The notes under the pieces are model-generated. The model did no database searches. It worked only from the letters and a program-made list of their open reading frames with translations, and was not told where the DNA came from. Position numbers and translations under genes: made by a program. A stretch of 52,844 nt of DNA from Erysipelotrichaceae bacterium (GTDB taxonomy: Bacteria; Bacillota_I; Bacilli_A; Erysipelotrichales; Erysipelotrichaceae), in the NCBI GenBank assembly GCA_015058875.1, contig SVBN01000014.1, positions 1-52,844 of the forward strand. Reading direction: 5' to 3'. This document shows positions 24,435-33,292 of this stretch, piece by piece (position 1 is the first letter of the stretch; every line of letters begins with the position of its first letter).

Positions 24435-26935
24435 GCGTTTCCGCCTCCGTCAAACAATGAGATCTTTTCCACTTCATCATGTACTTCCTCGGCGCCTTCC
24501 GGACGGTCCATGATCCGGCATTCCTCAATGCCCCGGACCAGATACCAGTCTTTGGAAAGCTCGAGAGGATTGCTGAAGGAAGAATCCGTCGCCTTGATCG
24601 GAACATCCGATCCGTGCAGCTTCTTTTCGGCAGGATCCATGAATGTCAGCTCATCATACGGCGTAATGCCCCTGACATAGCTGAGCACCGCCGGATTCGA
24701 CTTGACCTTTTTGCAGATCTGGTTACCCTTTGCCGGACGGCCGACCTGCGGTATTTCCTCCAGACGCACACGCTTCATGGCGCCGCTCTGCGTGAGATAC
24801 AGCACCGCAGGTGCATCGCTGTCGATTGCGCAGGCGCTGGCAAGCTCATCGCCCTTGCCGACATTCTGCGCCTTAACGCCTCTTGCTTTGACGCCCATGG
24901 AAGGAATTTCACTGACATTGTACCGGCAGGAAAGACCGTCCTTTGTCACCAGTACAATCTGCTGGTTTTCATATGCCATAAATGCCTTCAGCATCGTTCC
25001 GCCGGTTATATTCATCGCCGGCATGACGCGGCTGTTGCGCTGCACTTCAAACAGGCTGACTTCCGTCTTCTTGATCATTCCGGCGGAAGAAACCGTCACG
25101 ATCCAGGCGTAGGTATCAAAGCTTGTGACCAGCACGGCATTGCGGATCTTGTCATCGCCTTCAATGCGCACATGCTTGTTCAGATGCGAGCCGATATCCT
25201 TCCACTTGCCTTCTTCAATCTGCCATACCGGCAGGTAGGCATAATTGCCCTTGGAAGTAAACAGAAGCAGCCTGTCCACGGTATCGCACTCGATCACGCC
25301 GATCAGCTCATCGCCTTCCTTCAGACCGGTCACCGTTCCTGCGCTTGCGCCATACGAGCGCATGGAGACGCGCTTGACATAGCCGTCTCTGGAAACTGTG
25401 ACGGCCACATGCTCGTTGACCACCATCGAGGAGCGGTCGATATTAATCTCCGCCACTTCATCCTCAATCCTGGTACGGCGCTCATCCGCATATTCGCTGC
25501 GCACATCGCGCAGTTCCTTCACGATGACGGAACGCAGCACATTCGGATTATCAAGGATTGCCTTGGTCTCTTCGATCTTATTCACCAGCTCGGCAAATTC
25601 CTCACGCAGCTGGACAATATCGGTATTGGACAGGCGGTAAAGACGCAAAGATACGATTGCCTCTGCCTGCGGCTCGGTAAAGCCGAATTCCGCCATCAGG
25701 TTCTTTTTCGAATCCGCCTTGTCTTTGGAAGCGCGGATGATCGCGATGACTCTGTCAAGCACCGATACGGCGCGCATCAGGCCTTCGATGACATGGCATC
25801 TGGCTTCCATCTTTGCCAGCTCATACTGCGAGCGGCGGATCACCACTTCCTTGCGGAATCCGATAAATGCATCCAGCAGACCGAGCAGTCCGACCTGGAC
25901 CGGGCGCTTGTCAATAATCGTTACATTGTTGTAGCTGTAATAGACCTGCAGATCCGTATTCTTATAGAAATAATTCAGAATCATCTGCGCATCCGCATCT
26001 TTGCGGATATCCACGGTGATTCTCAGACCGTTCCGGTCGGATTCATCACGGACATCCAGAATGCCGTCAATATCGCGGTTGATCCGGATTTCATCCATCT
26101 TGCGGACCAGCTCGCTCTTGATCACTTCATACGGGATTTCCGTAATGACGATCTGCTGAATGGATTTCGCATCGACGATCTCAGCCTTTCCGCGCACGAC
26201 AATTCTTCCCCTGCCGGTCGCAAAAGCATCCCTGATGCCCTGGGCACCCTGGACGATTCCGCCGGTCGGGAAGTCCGGTCCCTGGATATATTCCATGACC
26301 GCTTCGAGCGTGCATTCGGGATTGTTCAGCCGGAAGATCGTGGCGTCAACCACCTCGCCGAGATTGTGCGGCGGCATGTTTGTGGCGTAGCCTGCCGCGA
26401 TGCCGTTGGCGCCGTTTACCAGCATGACCGGGAAAGGCACCGGCAGAACTGTCGGTTCGGTTTCCGTATCATCAAAGTTCGGCGCAAATTCAACCGTATC
26501 CTTGTCCAGGTCATTCTCCATGACCTGCGTTACTTTGGCCAGACGCACTTCGGTATATCGCATCGCCGCGGCCGGGTCATCGTCGATGGAGCCGTTGTTG
26601 CCGTGCATATCGATCAGCGGCAGACGCACCTTCCAGTCCTGCGACATGCGCACCATGGCGTCATATACCGAGGTATCGCCGTGCGGATGGTAATTGCCGA
26701 TGACAAGACCGACCGTCTTGGCGGATTTGCGGTAGGCATGATCCCAGGTGTTGCCGTCATGATACATCGCATAGAGAATGCGTCTCTGGACCGGCTTCAG
26801 ACCGTCTCTGGCATCCGGGAGCGCACGTTCCTGAATAATGTATTTGGCGTACCGTCCGAAGCGGTCGCCCATAATATCTTCCAGCAGCGCCGGAATATAT
26901 TTCGTGTTGTCCTGCAGTTCCTTCTTCTTTGCCAT
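24431..26935 (-). CDS. parC: DNA topoisomerase IV subunit A
   Basis: The DNA-cleaving subunit of topoisomerase IV, which unlinks daughter chromosomes. The 834-aa chain has the winged-helix/tower region with catalytic Tyr in AAAMRYTEVRL near 123, the quinolone region YHPHGDTSVYDAMVRMSQ near 78-95, and a C-terminal beta-pinwheel with degenerate blades (about 500-810). The absence of a perfect GyrA box and the partner parE support ParC over GyrA. ATG overlaps the parE stop as TGATG. Confidence 0.97.
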   Translation of the reverse strand: MAKKKELQDNTKYIPALLEDIMGDRFGRYAKYIIQERALPDARDGLKPVQRRILYAMYHDGNTWDHAYRKSAKTVGLVIGNYHPHGDTSVYDAMVRMSQDWKVRLPLIDMHGNNGSIDDDPAAAMRYTEVRLAKVTQVMENDLDKDTVEFAPNFDDTETEPTVLPVPFPVMLVNGANGIAAGYATNMPPHNLGEVVDATIFRLNNPECTLEAVMEYIQGPDFPTGGIVQGAQGIRDAFATGRGRIVVRGKAEIVDAKSIQQIVITEIPYEVIKSELVRKMDEIRINRDIDGILDVRDESDRNGLRITVDIRKDADAQMILNYFYKNTDLQVYYSYNNVTIIDKRPVQVGLLGLLDAFIGFRKEVVIRRSQYELAKMEARCHVIEGLMRAVSVLDRVIAIIRASKDKADSKKNLMAEFGFTEPQAEAIVSLRLYRLSNTDIVQLREEFAELVNKIEETKAILDNPNVLRSVIVKELRDVRSEYADERRTRIEDEVAEINIDRSSMVVNEHVAVTVSRDGYVKRVSMRSYGASAGTVTGLKEGDELIGVIECDTVDRLLLFTSKGNYAYLPVWQIEEGKWKDIGSHLNKHVRIEGDDKIRNAVLVTSFDTYAWIVTVSSAGMIKKTEVSLFEVQRNSRVMPAMNITGGTMLKAFMAYENQQIVLVTKDGLSCRYNVSEIPSMGVKARGVKAQNVGKGDELASACAIDSDAPAVLYLTQSGAMKRVRLEEIPQVGRPAKGNQICKKVKSNPAVLSYVRGITPYDELTFMDPAEKKLHGSDVPIKATDSSFSNPLELSKDWYLVRGIEECRIMDRPEGAEEVHDEVEKISLFDGGGNA

Positions 26936-28872
26936 CAGCTTTCCACCCTGAAATCATCTTCCAGTGTAAAGGAGATGTTTTCCTCAATCCATTTTCTTCT
27001 GAGATCCGCCTTGTCTCCCATCAGTGTGGAAACACGGCGTTCCGCCAGGATTCCGTCCTCGATGCTGACCTGAATCAGGGTTCTGCTGGCCGGGTCCATG
27101 GTTGTTTCCCACAGCTGCGAGGCATTCATTTCACCCAGTCCCTTGTATCTCTGGATATCCACTTTTCCGAGCTTCTTTCTCAGCTCGTCCAGTTCATCAT
27201 CGGTATAGCAGTATTCCAGCAGCTTTCCCTTGGTCACGCGGTACAGCGGCGGCAGAGCGATATATACCATGCCCTGCTCCAGCAGCGGACGCATGTAGCG
27301 GTAGAAGAATGTCAGAAGCAGGATCTGAATATGCGAGCCGTCGTCGTCGGCGTCGGTCATGATAATGATCTTGCCGTAATTGGATTCGGTATAGTCAAAA
27401 TCCGCGCCGACTCCGGCGCCGAGCGCATGGATCAGCGTATTCAGCTCCACATTCTTTTCAATTTCCGAAACCGTTGCCTTCTCCGTATTCAGCACCTTGC
27501 CGCGCAGCGGCAGGATTGCCTGATAGTGGGAATCCCTTCCCTGCTTTGCGGAGCCGCCGGCGGAATCACCCTCGACCAGGAACAGCTCCTTCATTCTGGA
27601 ATCCTTGGACTGGGCGGGCGCCAGCTTTCCGGAAAGCACCTTTTCGGCCTTATTGGTCTTCTTCCCCTTCCGGGCTTCTTCACGCGCCCTGCGGGCTGCT
27701 TCCCTGGCAAGGGACGCCTTCATCATCTTGCGCACGAGCATGTCGCTCTGATCCCGGTTTTCTTCCAGCCAGAATGCAAGGCGGTCGGAAACCACGGCAT
27801 CCACGGCCGGCTTGGCCTGCGGCGTGCCGAGCTTTCCCTTAGTCTGTCCTTCAAACTGCAGCATCTCTTCCGGAATGGAAACGGAAATGATCGATGTCAG
27901 TCCTTCACGGACATCGCTTCCTTCCAGGTTCTTATCCTTTTCCTTCAGCAGTCCGTACTTTCTCGCGTAATCGTTGACCGCTTTGGTAAATGCGGTCTTA
28001 TAGCCGACTTCATGCGTGCCGCCGTCCAGGGTTCTGACCAGGTTGACAAAGCTGTAGGTGTTCTCCTGGTAATCATCCGTATACTGGAACGCGACATCCA
28101 CCCTGATTCCCTGGGATTCCCCGGAGAATTTGACCGGCGGCATCAGTACGGTTCTGTCTTCATGGAGGTAATCCAGGAAGCTGCTCAGGCCGTCCTCATA
28201 CAGGAAGGTTTCCTTCTGTTCCTTTTTGCCGCGCTTATCCGTAACGACAAGCGTAATGCCGGAGAGCAGGAAAGCTTCTTCCCTGGCTCTTTCGCATACC
28301 GTATCAAATTTGAAATCAACCGTCGTGAAAATCTTCGGATCCGGTTTGAACGTTACCTTCGAACCGGTACGGTTTGTCTTGCCGAGATCCTCGGGCTTTG
28401 AAATCTTTTTATCTCCGTGTTCAAACGACATGCGGACAAGCCTGCCCTCATGCGCCGTTTCAACCACCAGCCATTCGCTCAATGCATTGACGACCGAAGC
28501 ACCGACGCCATGCAGTCCTCCGGCTGTCCGGTACCCGCCTTCGGAAGTAAATTTACCGCCGGCGTGCAGCACGGTGAAAATAACCTGAAGCGTATTGACG
28601 CCGCTGGCATGCATGCCGGTCGGCATACCTCTGCCTTCGTCCTCAACCGTGCAGGAACCGTCCGCTTCGAGCGTGATGCTGATCTTTTTTCCATATCCGT
28701 TCAGGGCTTCATCCACCGCATTATCGACAATCTCCCAGATCAGGTGATGGAGACCGTGGGAATCGGTGGAACCGATATACATGCCGGGACGTTTTCTTAC
28801 CGCATCCAGTCCCTTGAGAATCTGGATGCTGCTGTCATCATAATTTATGTTTTCAGTCTTTTTTCCAGCCAT
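26935..28872 (-). CDS. parE: DNA topoisomerase IV subunit B
   Basis: The ATPase subunit of topoisomerase IV. The 645 aa contain the GHKL ATPase (EIVDNAVDEAL, VEDEGRGMPTGMH, GGLHGVGASVVNALS), the transducer, and the TOPRIM domain (LVEGDSAGGSAKQGRD and IIMTDADDDGSHI). ATG at 28872 follows GGAGAAACAG; an open frame reaches 28902 but lacks a site. Extended -10 promoter upstream. First gene of a six-gene operon. Confidence 0.98.
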   Translation of the reverse strand: MAGKKTENINYDDSSIQILKGLDAVRKRPGMYIGSTDSHGLHHLIWEIVDNAVDEALNGYGKKISITLEADGSCTVEDEGRGMPTGMHASGVNTLQVIFTVLHAGGKFTSEGGYRTAGGLHGVGASVVNALSEWLVVETAHEGRLVRMSFEHGDKKISKPEDLGKTNRTGSKVTFKPDPKIFTTVDFKFDTVCERAREEAFLLSGITLVVTDKRGKKEQKETFLYEDGLSSFLDYLHEDRTVLMPPVKFSGESQGIRVDVAFQYTDDYQENTYSFVNLVRTLDGGTHEVGYKTAFTKAVNDYARKYGLLKEKDKNLEGSDVREGLTSIISVSIPEEMLQFEGQTKGKLGTPQAKPAVDAVVSDRLAFWLEENRDQSDMLVRKMMKASLAREAARRAREEARKGKKTNKAEKVLSGKLAPAQSKDSRMKELFLVEGDSAGGSAKQGRDSHYQAILPLRGKVLNTEKATVSEIEKNVELNTLIHALGAGVGADFDYTESNYGKIIIMTDADDDGSHIQILLLTFFYRYMRPLLEQGMVYIALPPLYRVTKGKLLEYCYTDDELDELRKKLGKVDIQRYKGLGEMNASQLWETTMDPASRTLIQVSIEDGILAERRVSTLMGDKADLRRKWIEENISFTLEDDFRVES

Positions 28873-28900
28873 CTGTTTCTCCGTTTCAATAACTCTCAAC

Positions 28901-28909
28901 ATTATAGCA
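28901..28909 (-). promoter_or_regulatory. Extended -10 promoter of the parE operon
   Basis: TGC-TATAAT on the minus strand, about 28 bases before the ATG; weak -35. It is divergent from the plsY promoter. Confidence 0.65.
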
Positions 28910-28964
28910 AAAAACGCGCATTTTTGACGTCTGTCAACCTGTCATTTGTAGAAGAATCAAACTG

Positions 28965-28973
28965 TGCTAGAAT
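28965..28973 (+). promoter_or_regulatory. Extended -10 promoter of plsY
   Basis: TGC-TAGAAT, 21 bases before the ATG, with a weak TTTGTA at 17 bases. Confidence 0.6.
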
Positions 28974-28994
28974 ATTCTGCATGGAGGCAAAATT

Positions 28995-29600
28995 ATGAAG
29001 GTTATCCTCACAATCCTGATCAGCTATCTGTTCGGGTCCGTGCCGTGGGCACTGGTCATAGGCAAAGTATTCTACCATAAAGATATCCGTACCGAAGGAA
29101 GCGGAAACCTCGGTGCGTCCAATGCCGGGCGCGTGCTCGGCAAAAAGGCGGCGGTCGCCGTCACCGTTCTCGATGCGCTCAAATCTTTCTTCAGCATGCT
29201 GGTCGCGAATATGCTCGCTCCGCAGGCTGTGCTGTTTGCCGGTCTTGCCTGCTGCATCGGCCACTGCTTCCCCGTATTCGCCAATTTTAAGGGCGGCAAG
29301 GCGGTTGCGACCGCATACGGCTTCTTCCTCGGCATCAGCGCGCTCATCACGCATCAGTATTTCTGGAACTTTCTGTTCCCGATCATCGTTTTCTTCGCTG
29401 TCCTGTATCTGACGAAGATGGTATCCGTTTCCAGCCTCAGCGCGATTCTTTCCGAAGCTGTTGTCTGCTTCGCCGTGAACCGTGATATGAAGCTCGGCGT
29501 CTGTGTGCTGGTGCTGTGGGCATTTATCACCTACCGCCACAGATCCAATCTGGAACGGGTGAAAAACGGAACCGAAAACAAGATCAGATGGATGGGCTGA
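28995..29600 (+). CDS. plsY: Glycerol-3-phosphate acyltransferase PlsY
   Basis: A membrane enzyme that transfers an acyl group from acyl-phosphate to glycerol-3-phosphate, the first step of phospholipid synthesis. The 201-aa chain has the three cytoplasmic-loop motifs: SYLFGSVPWALVIGK with EGSGNLGASNAGR, GHCFPVFANFKGGKAVAT, and a third near TYRHRSNLERV. GGAGG precedes the ATG. In many Firmicutes plsY is divergent from parE, exactly as here. Confidence 0.97.
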   Translation: MKVILTILISYLFGSVPWALVIGKVFYHKDIRTEGSGNLGASNAGRVLGKKAAVAVTVLDALKSFFSMLVANMLAPQAVLFAGLACCIGHCFPVFANFKGGKAVATAYGFFLGISALITHQYFWNFLFPIIVFFAVLYLTKMVSVSSLSAILSEAVVCFAVNRDMKLGVCVLVLWAFITYRHRSNLERVKNGTENKIRWMG

Positions 29601-29603
29601 GTC

Positions 29604-30380
29604 ATGGGAAGAGTTGAGACTTTCGAACTGGACATCGCTCCGCTGGGCCAGAGTCCGCGGACAATCTATGCATATCTGCCGAATGATTATGACACGTCAA
29701 AGAAGACCTATCCGGTCCTCTATATGTTTGACGGGCACAATCTGTTCGACAACGCCACCGCAACCTACGGGAAATCCTGGGGCATCCGTGAATACCTGGA
29801 ACAGAATGATATCCCTCTGGTCGTGATCGGCCAGGACTGCAATCATACCGGATACAGCCGGCTGGGCGAATACTGCCCGCTGCCGGTCAGAGACAGTGAA
29901 TGGTTCCCCGATATTCCGACAAGCGGGGAAATCACCGCGGAATGGTTTGTGAATACGCTGAAGCCGGAATGCGAAAAGCGCTACCGGATCCGCAGGGACC
30001 GGAAACACGTCGGCATCGGCGGCAGCTCCATGGGCGGACTGATGTCCATGTACTGCGTCACAAAATACAACAGCGTCTATTCCAAAGCTGCCTGCGTATC
30101 CTCTTCCATGGATATCTGCCTTGACAGTCTTCTGGATCTGATTGCCGGTTCCGAAATTCTTCCTTCCACCCGGATCTATCTTGATTTCGGATCGAATGAA
30201 GTCAAAAGAAAAAGCTCCTTCGCAAGATGCGTCGACAACCTGCTGAGGCTGAATCACGCATGGAGCGAAAAAGGAGCGAAAACCTATCCGCATATTGTTG
30301 TGGACGGCATGCACAGCGAGGCGTCGTGGGAAACCATCGTGCCTGTGTTTATTCAGTATCTTTACCCGGAACTCTTCTGA
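29604..30380 (+). CDS. Putative alpha/beta-hydrolase esterase (COG2819-like)
   Basis: A 258-aa cytosolic hydrolase with esterase D-like layout: RTIYAYLPNDYDTSKKTYPVLYMFDGHNLFD at the front, nucleophile motif GIGGSSMGGLMS (Ser near 137), and a likely catalytic His in VVDGMHSEASWE near 235. Members act on acyl esters or siderophore esters; the substrate cannot be read from sequence. It begins 3 bases after the plsY stop with no clear ribosome site, so it probably relies on coupling. The stop lies in the loop of its terminator. Confidence 0.82.
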   Translation: MGRVETFELDIAPLGQSPRTIYAYLPNDYDTSKKTYPVLYMFDGHNLFDNATATYGKSWGIREYLEQNDIPLVVIGQDCNHTGYSRLGEYCPLPVRDSEWFPDIPTSGEITAEWFVNTLKPECEKRYRIRRDRKHVGIGGSSMGGLMSMYCVTKYNSVYSKAACVSSSMDICLDSLLDLIAGSEILPSTRIYLDFGSNEVKRKSSFARCVDNLLRLNHAWSEKGAKTYPHIVVDGMHSEASWETIVPVFIQYLYPELF

Positions 30381-30396
30381 AGAGTTCCGTTTTTTA
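30368..30396 (+). terminator. Terminator of plsY-esterase
   Basis: GGAACTC / GAGTTCC stem with the TGA stop in the loop, then G and TTTTTT. Confidence 0.9.
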
Positions 30397-31323
30397 CAGA
30401 TCCAGCTTCATCTGTCCGGATGAATACAGCACCTGCTTCGCATCGCTGATTTCATCATCCTTTTCGGGCCAGCCGATCAGCAGAGGCGATTTCGGATCAT
30501 GGCGGGCGGCGTTCTGACGGACCAGCTTCATGTCGTAGTTGGCGTAGCAGTAGCGGCAGCCGTGCAGACATGTATTGTATTCACCGATATCGTTGCCGAG
30601 CAGACACCGGCAGCCCTGTCTTGTCTGCAGGGAGGAAGGCACATGCAGGGATTCTCCGAGCGCTCTTTCCAGTACTTCCCGGGTCATGCAGCCATCGGTA
30701 TTGACGCCGTATGCGGAAAGCGAAGGATCTTCCAGGCACATGCGCACACTTATGCCGTATCTTCGGGCAATCTCAGAAAACGAGCGGCACATCTCCTTCT
30801 GAGTCTGCATATCCACTTCCCTGACTTCGGGGAAGTTCTTTTTTGTCTTTTCATAGAGATCAATAAAGCTGACGACGCAGAACTCCGTATATCCCGAGAG
30901 TTCCCGGCAGATGCTCTCAAACGCCCGCAGATGATATTCCCTGCTGTAGCGCTCCGAAAGAAATACCGGATCATAGCGGAATGCGCACGCCTGCGTTCCG
31001 ACATGCTGCGAGAGTCTGCGGAAGGATTCCAGCACCCGGTGCTTGTCAGGCACATACGGTTCGATATCCTTCCCGTACGGAGTGATTGTCACAAACCAGA
31101 ACATCGGGAAGCGGGAAAGCTCCGGAAAATATTCCAGCATCGGTTCCGGATTCTTCGTGCAGAAGACAATCATATCGACATGATCCCTGTCAATCAGGTA
31201 GCGGTGGATCTTTTTCGGATAGTATGGATTTCTTGTCAGCACATATCCTTCCCGGATGCGGTTCATAAACCATCTGCTGTAAAAGGCCGGAATGTCGGTC
31301 CGGCTGCCTGTATTGAGTATCAT
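30394..31323 (-). CDS. DUF1848 protein
   Basis: A 309-aa member of DUF1848 (PF08902), a family of unknown function. The N-terminal half has conserved blocks such as NTGSRTDIPAFYSRWFMNRI and FCTKNPEPML. The C-terminal part contains a cysteine group CRCLLGNDIGEYNTCLHGCRYCYAN; the CxxxCxxCYAN piece resembles a radical-SAM or Fe-S motif, though it is at the wrong end for a classical radical-SAM enzyme. GAGGTGAAGC precedes the ATG. It follows marR by 48 bases with a hairpin between, so the two may share a transcript. Confidence 0.85.
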   Translation of the reverse strand: MILNTGSRTDIPAFYSRWFMNRIREGYVLTRNPYYPKKIHRYLIDRDHVDMIVFCTKNPEPMLEYFPELSRFPMFWFVTITPYGKDIEPYVPDKHRVLESFRRLSQHVGTQACAFRYDPVFLSERYSREYHLRAFESICRELSGYTEFCVVSFIDLYEKTKKNFPEVREVDMQTQKEMCRSFSEIARRYGISVRMCLEDPSLSAYGVNTDGCMTREVLERALGESLHVPSSLQTRQGCRCLLGNDIGEYNTCLHGCRYCYANYDMKLVRQNAARHDPKSPLLIGWPEKDDEISDAKQVLYSSGQMKLDL

Positions 31324-31342
31324 GCTTCACCTCATAACAACA

Positions 31343-31366
31343 GCAGGATGCCGTCGGGCATCCTGC
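31343..31366 (-). terminator. Hairpin between marR and the DUF1848 gene
   Basis: A perfect 10-bp stem (GCAGGATGCC / GGCATCCTGC, 4-base loop) followed by TGTTGTTAT on the minus strand. The broken T run suggests partial termination or a processing site. Confidence 0.5.
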
Positions 31367-31371
31367 ACATT

Positions 31372-31824
31372 TCAGATTCGTTCCTGTTCGTCGTTGTTCC
31401 GGGCGTTCGTCAGCATCACGGCGATCATTTCCTCCAGAACGCCGATCTGCTCATCGCTCATGCCTGCGGTAATAATACGTCCGAAGTCCGCTGTCGTCGA
31501 GCGGATCACCGGGATCAGTTCCTCCCCTTTCGCCGTCAGATACAGATGATATTTCCGCCGGTCGGCAGTATCCCTGCGGCGTTCGATATATCCGCTTTCT
31601 TCCAGGAAAATCGAACTCCTGGCAATGCGGGTCTTGTCGATATCGATCCGCCGGGAAAGCTCTTCCTGGCTGATTCCCGGCTCATGCAGGATCATCAGCA
31701 GCATCAGAAACTGATGCCCCTTCAGACCGGTACTGCTGAGGTGCTTGTTGAGATATCTTCTGCGGCAGCGCTCGAGGATGTCGATGCGGTTGCTGATATT
31801 TCTTAACTGTTCCATTTTTGCCAT
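31372..31824 (-). CDS. MarR-family transcriptional regulator
   Basis: A 150-aa winged-helix regulator, dimeric in the family. The helix-turn-helix and wing are clear: GISQEELSRRIDIDKTRIARSSIFLEESGYIERRRDTADRRKYHLYLT (about residues 52-100), with the DxRxxxLxLT wing signature in DRRKYHLYLTAKG. ATG 31824 follows GTGAGG. A 9-base palindrome downstream of its promoter -10 suggests autorepression. The DUF1848 gene downstream is the nearest candidate target. Confidence 0.92.
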   Translation of the reverse strand: MAKMEQLRNISNRIDILERCRRRYLNKHLSSTGLKGHQFLMLLMILHEPGISQEELSRRIDIDKTRIARSSIFLEESGYIERRRDTADRRKYHLYLTAKGEELIPVIRSTTADFGRIITAGMSDEQIGVLEEMIAVMLTNARNNDEQERI

Positions 31825-31851
31825 AGTCAGCCTCACTGTTATTGAATGTTA

Positions 31852-31860
31852 CAACTGTTG
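31852..31860. promoter_or_regulatory. Candidate MarR operator
   Basis: CAAC-A-GTTG perfect palindrome between the marR -10 and its ribosome site. The nearby GTTGGATATAGCAAC adds a second overlapping repeat. Confidence 0.4.
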
Positions 31861-31869
31861 CTATATCCA

Positions 31870-31898
31870 ACTTTAATGCTGACAGGCCGTTTTGTCAA
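31870..31898 (-). promoter_or_regulatory. Promoter of marR
   Basis: Perfect TTGACA (31893-31898), 17-base spacer, TAAAGT (31870-31875) on the minus strand. Confidence 0.7.
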
Positions 31899-31924
31899 CA
31901 ATTCCGCTTCTTCTGCTTTAAATC

Positions 31925-33292
31925 TCAGCCGATATTGTTCAGGAATGCGATATATGCGCGGTAGCCTTCCCATACATCCGCCTTGGATACCACTTCATAC
32001 GGCGCATGCATGTTCTGCACGGCAATGCCGGCATCCATGACGTCCATATTCAGATTGCCAAGGATATAGGCAATCGTTCCGCCGCCTCCGGCATCCACTC
32101 TGCCGAGTTCCGCCGTCTGGAACATGACACCGTCCTTTTCCATTGCCGCGCGTACCTGGGCAATGAATTCGGGAGCCGCATCGTTCGAGCCGGATTTTCC
32201 GCCTCTGCCGGTATATTTGTTGAAGACAATGCCCTTTCCGAAGTAGGCGCTGTTTTTCGGTTCCATAACTTCCGGGAACAGCGGATCGTAGGCGATGGAT
32301 ACATCGCTGGAAAGCATTTTGGAATTGGTCAGCGCATCCGCAAGATCCACGATCGATGTATTTCCGTTTATCGCCAGCATTCTGGCAACCGTGTCCTTGA
32401 AGAAGCTGGACTGCATGCCGGTCGCGCCGACGCTTCCGATTTCTTCCTTATCCACAAGAATGCAGCAGGCGGTGCGCTTTGTCTGCTCTGTATCGAGAAT
32501 CGCTCTGAGGCTTGTGTATGCGCACACTCTGTCATCGTGTCCGTAACCCATGATCATGGAACGGTCGAGTCCGTAATCCCTTGCTTTTCCTGCCGGAACA
32601 ACTTCGATCTCGGCGGAGACAAAGTCATCTTCCTCAATGCCGTACTTTTCTTTCAGCAGCGCCAGGATCTGAACCTTGACCGGATCTTTTTCCTCGCCGG
32701 CTGCGGGAATGGTTCCGACGGTCACATCCAGATTTTCACCTTCAATAACGGTTGCGGCCGGCTTTTTCAGCTGTTCCGCAGACAGATGGATGAGCAGATC
32801 GGAAATGCCGACGACCGGATCACTCTCATCCTCGCCGACGGTGATTTTTACGGATGTTCCGTCTTTCAGGCAGACGATGCCGTGCAGTGCAAGCGGACGC
32901 GCCACCCACTGGTACTTTTTGATTCCGCCGTAATAATGCGTATCAAACAGGCAGATGCCGTCTTTTTCATAAACGGGATGCTGCTTGAGATCGATGCGCG
33001 GTGAATCGATATGCGCGCCGAGAATATTCATGCCGTTTCTCAGATCTTCGCTTCCGATCAGGAACATGCAGAGATTCTTTCCGCGGTTGACGGCATAGAC
33101 CTTATCGCCCTCCTTCAGCGGGCCCTTCACTGTCTTCAGATCGCGCCAGCCCATGCTTTCGGCCAGCTTTACGGAATTTGTGACAAACTCCCGTTCTGTT
33201 TTGGCATCTGTAATTGCCTGACGGTATTCCTCGCAGAATTGCGTCAGCTTTGCGGATTCTTCCTCATTCATTCTTTCCCATACGGTTTTCAT
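31925..33292 (-). CDS. apeB: M18 family aminopeptidase
   Basis: A cytosolic zinc aminopeptidase of family M18 (aspartyl aminopeptidase-like). The 455 aa show metal-binding and catalytic blocks GAHIDSPRID near 93, GYGHDDRVCAYTS, LVDKEEIGSVGATGMQS, and the C-terminal MHAPYEVVSKADVW. Family members form large tetrahedral dodecamers and release N-terminal acidic or hydrophobic residues. GGAGGAAGAGT precedes the ATG. The start overlaps hflX by 29 bases, making it the last gene of a chain of overlapping genes. Confidence 0.93.
   Translation of the reverse strand: MKTVWERMNEEESAKLTQFCEEYRQAITDAKTEREFVTNSVKLAESMGWRDLKTVKGPLKEGDKVYAVNRGKNLCMFLIGSEDLRNGMNILGAHIDSPRIDLKQHPVYEKDGICLFDTHYYGGIKKYQWVARPLALHGIVCLKDGTSVKITVGEDESDPVVGISDLLIHLSAEQLKKPAATVIEGENLDVTVGTIPAAGEEKDPVKVQILALLKEKYGIEEDDFVSAEIEVVPAGKARDYGLDRSMIMGYGHDDRVCAYTSLRAILDTEQTKRTACCILVDKEEIGSVGATGMQSSFFKDTVARMLAINGNTSIVDLADALTNSKMLSSDVSIAYDPLFPEVMEPKNSAYFGKGIVFNKYTGRGGKSGSNDAAPEFIAQVRAAMEKDGVMFQTAELGRVDAGGGGTIAYILGNLNMDVMDAGIAVQNMHAPYEVVSKADVWEGYRAYIAFLNNIG

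Noticed and set aside
24431-26935. Quinolone-resistance change in ParC (Asp where many ParC have Glu in HPHGDTSVYDAM)
   Set aside because: Asp at this place may be the natural residue of the lineage; the key Ser is kept, so resistance cannot be claimed.
24479-27073. An 864-codon open frame on the plus strand opposite parC
   Set aside because: It is the antisense shadow of parC; composition is His/Asp/Arg-rich with no domain, and the codon bias of parC explains the lack of stops.
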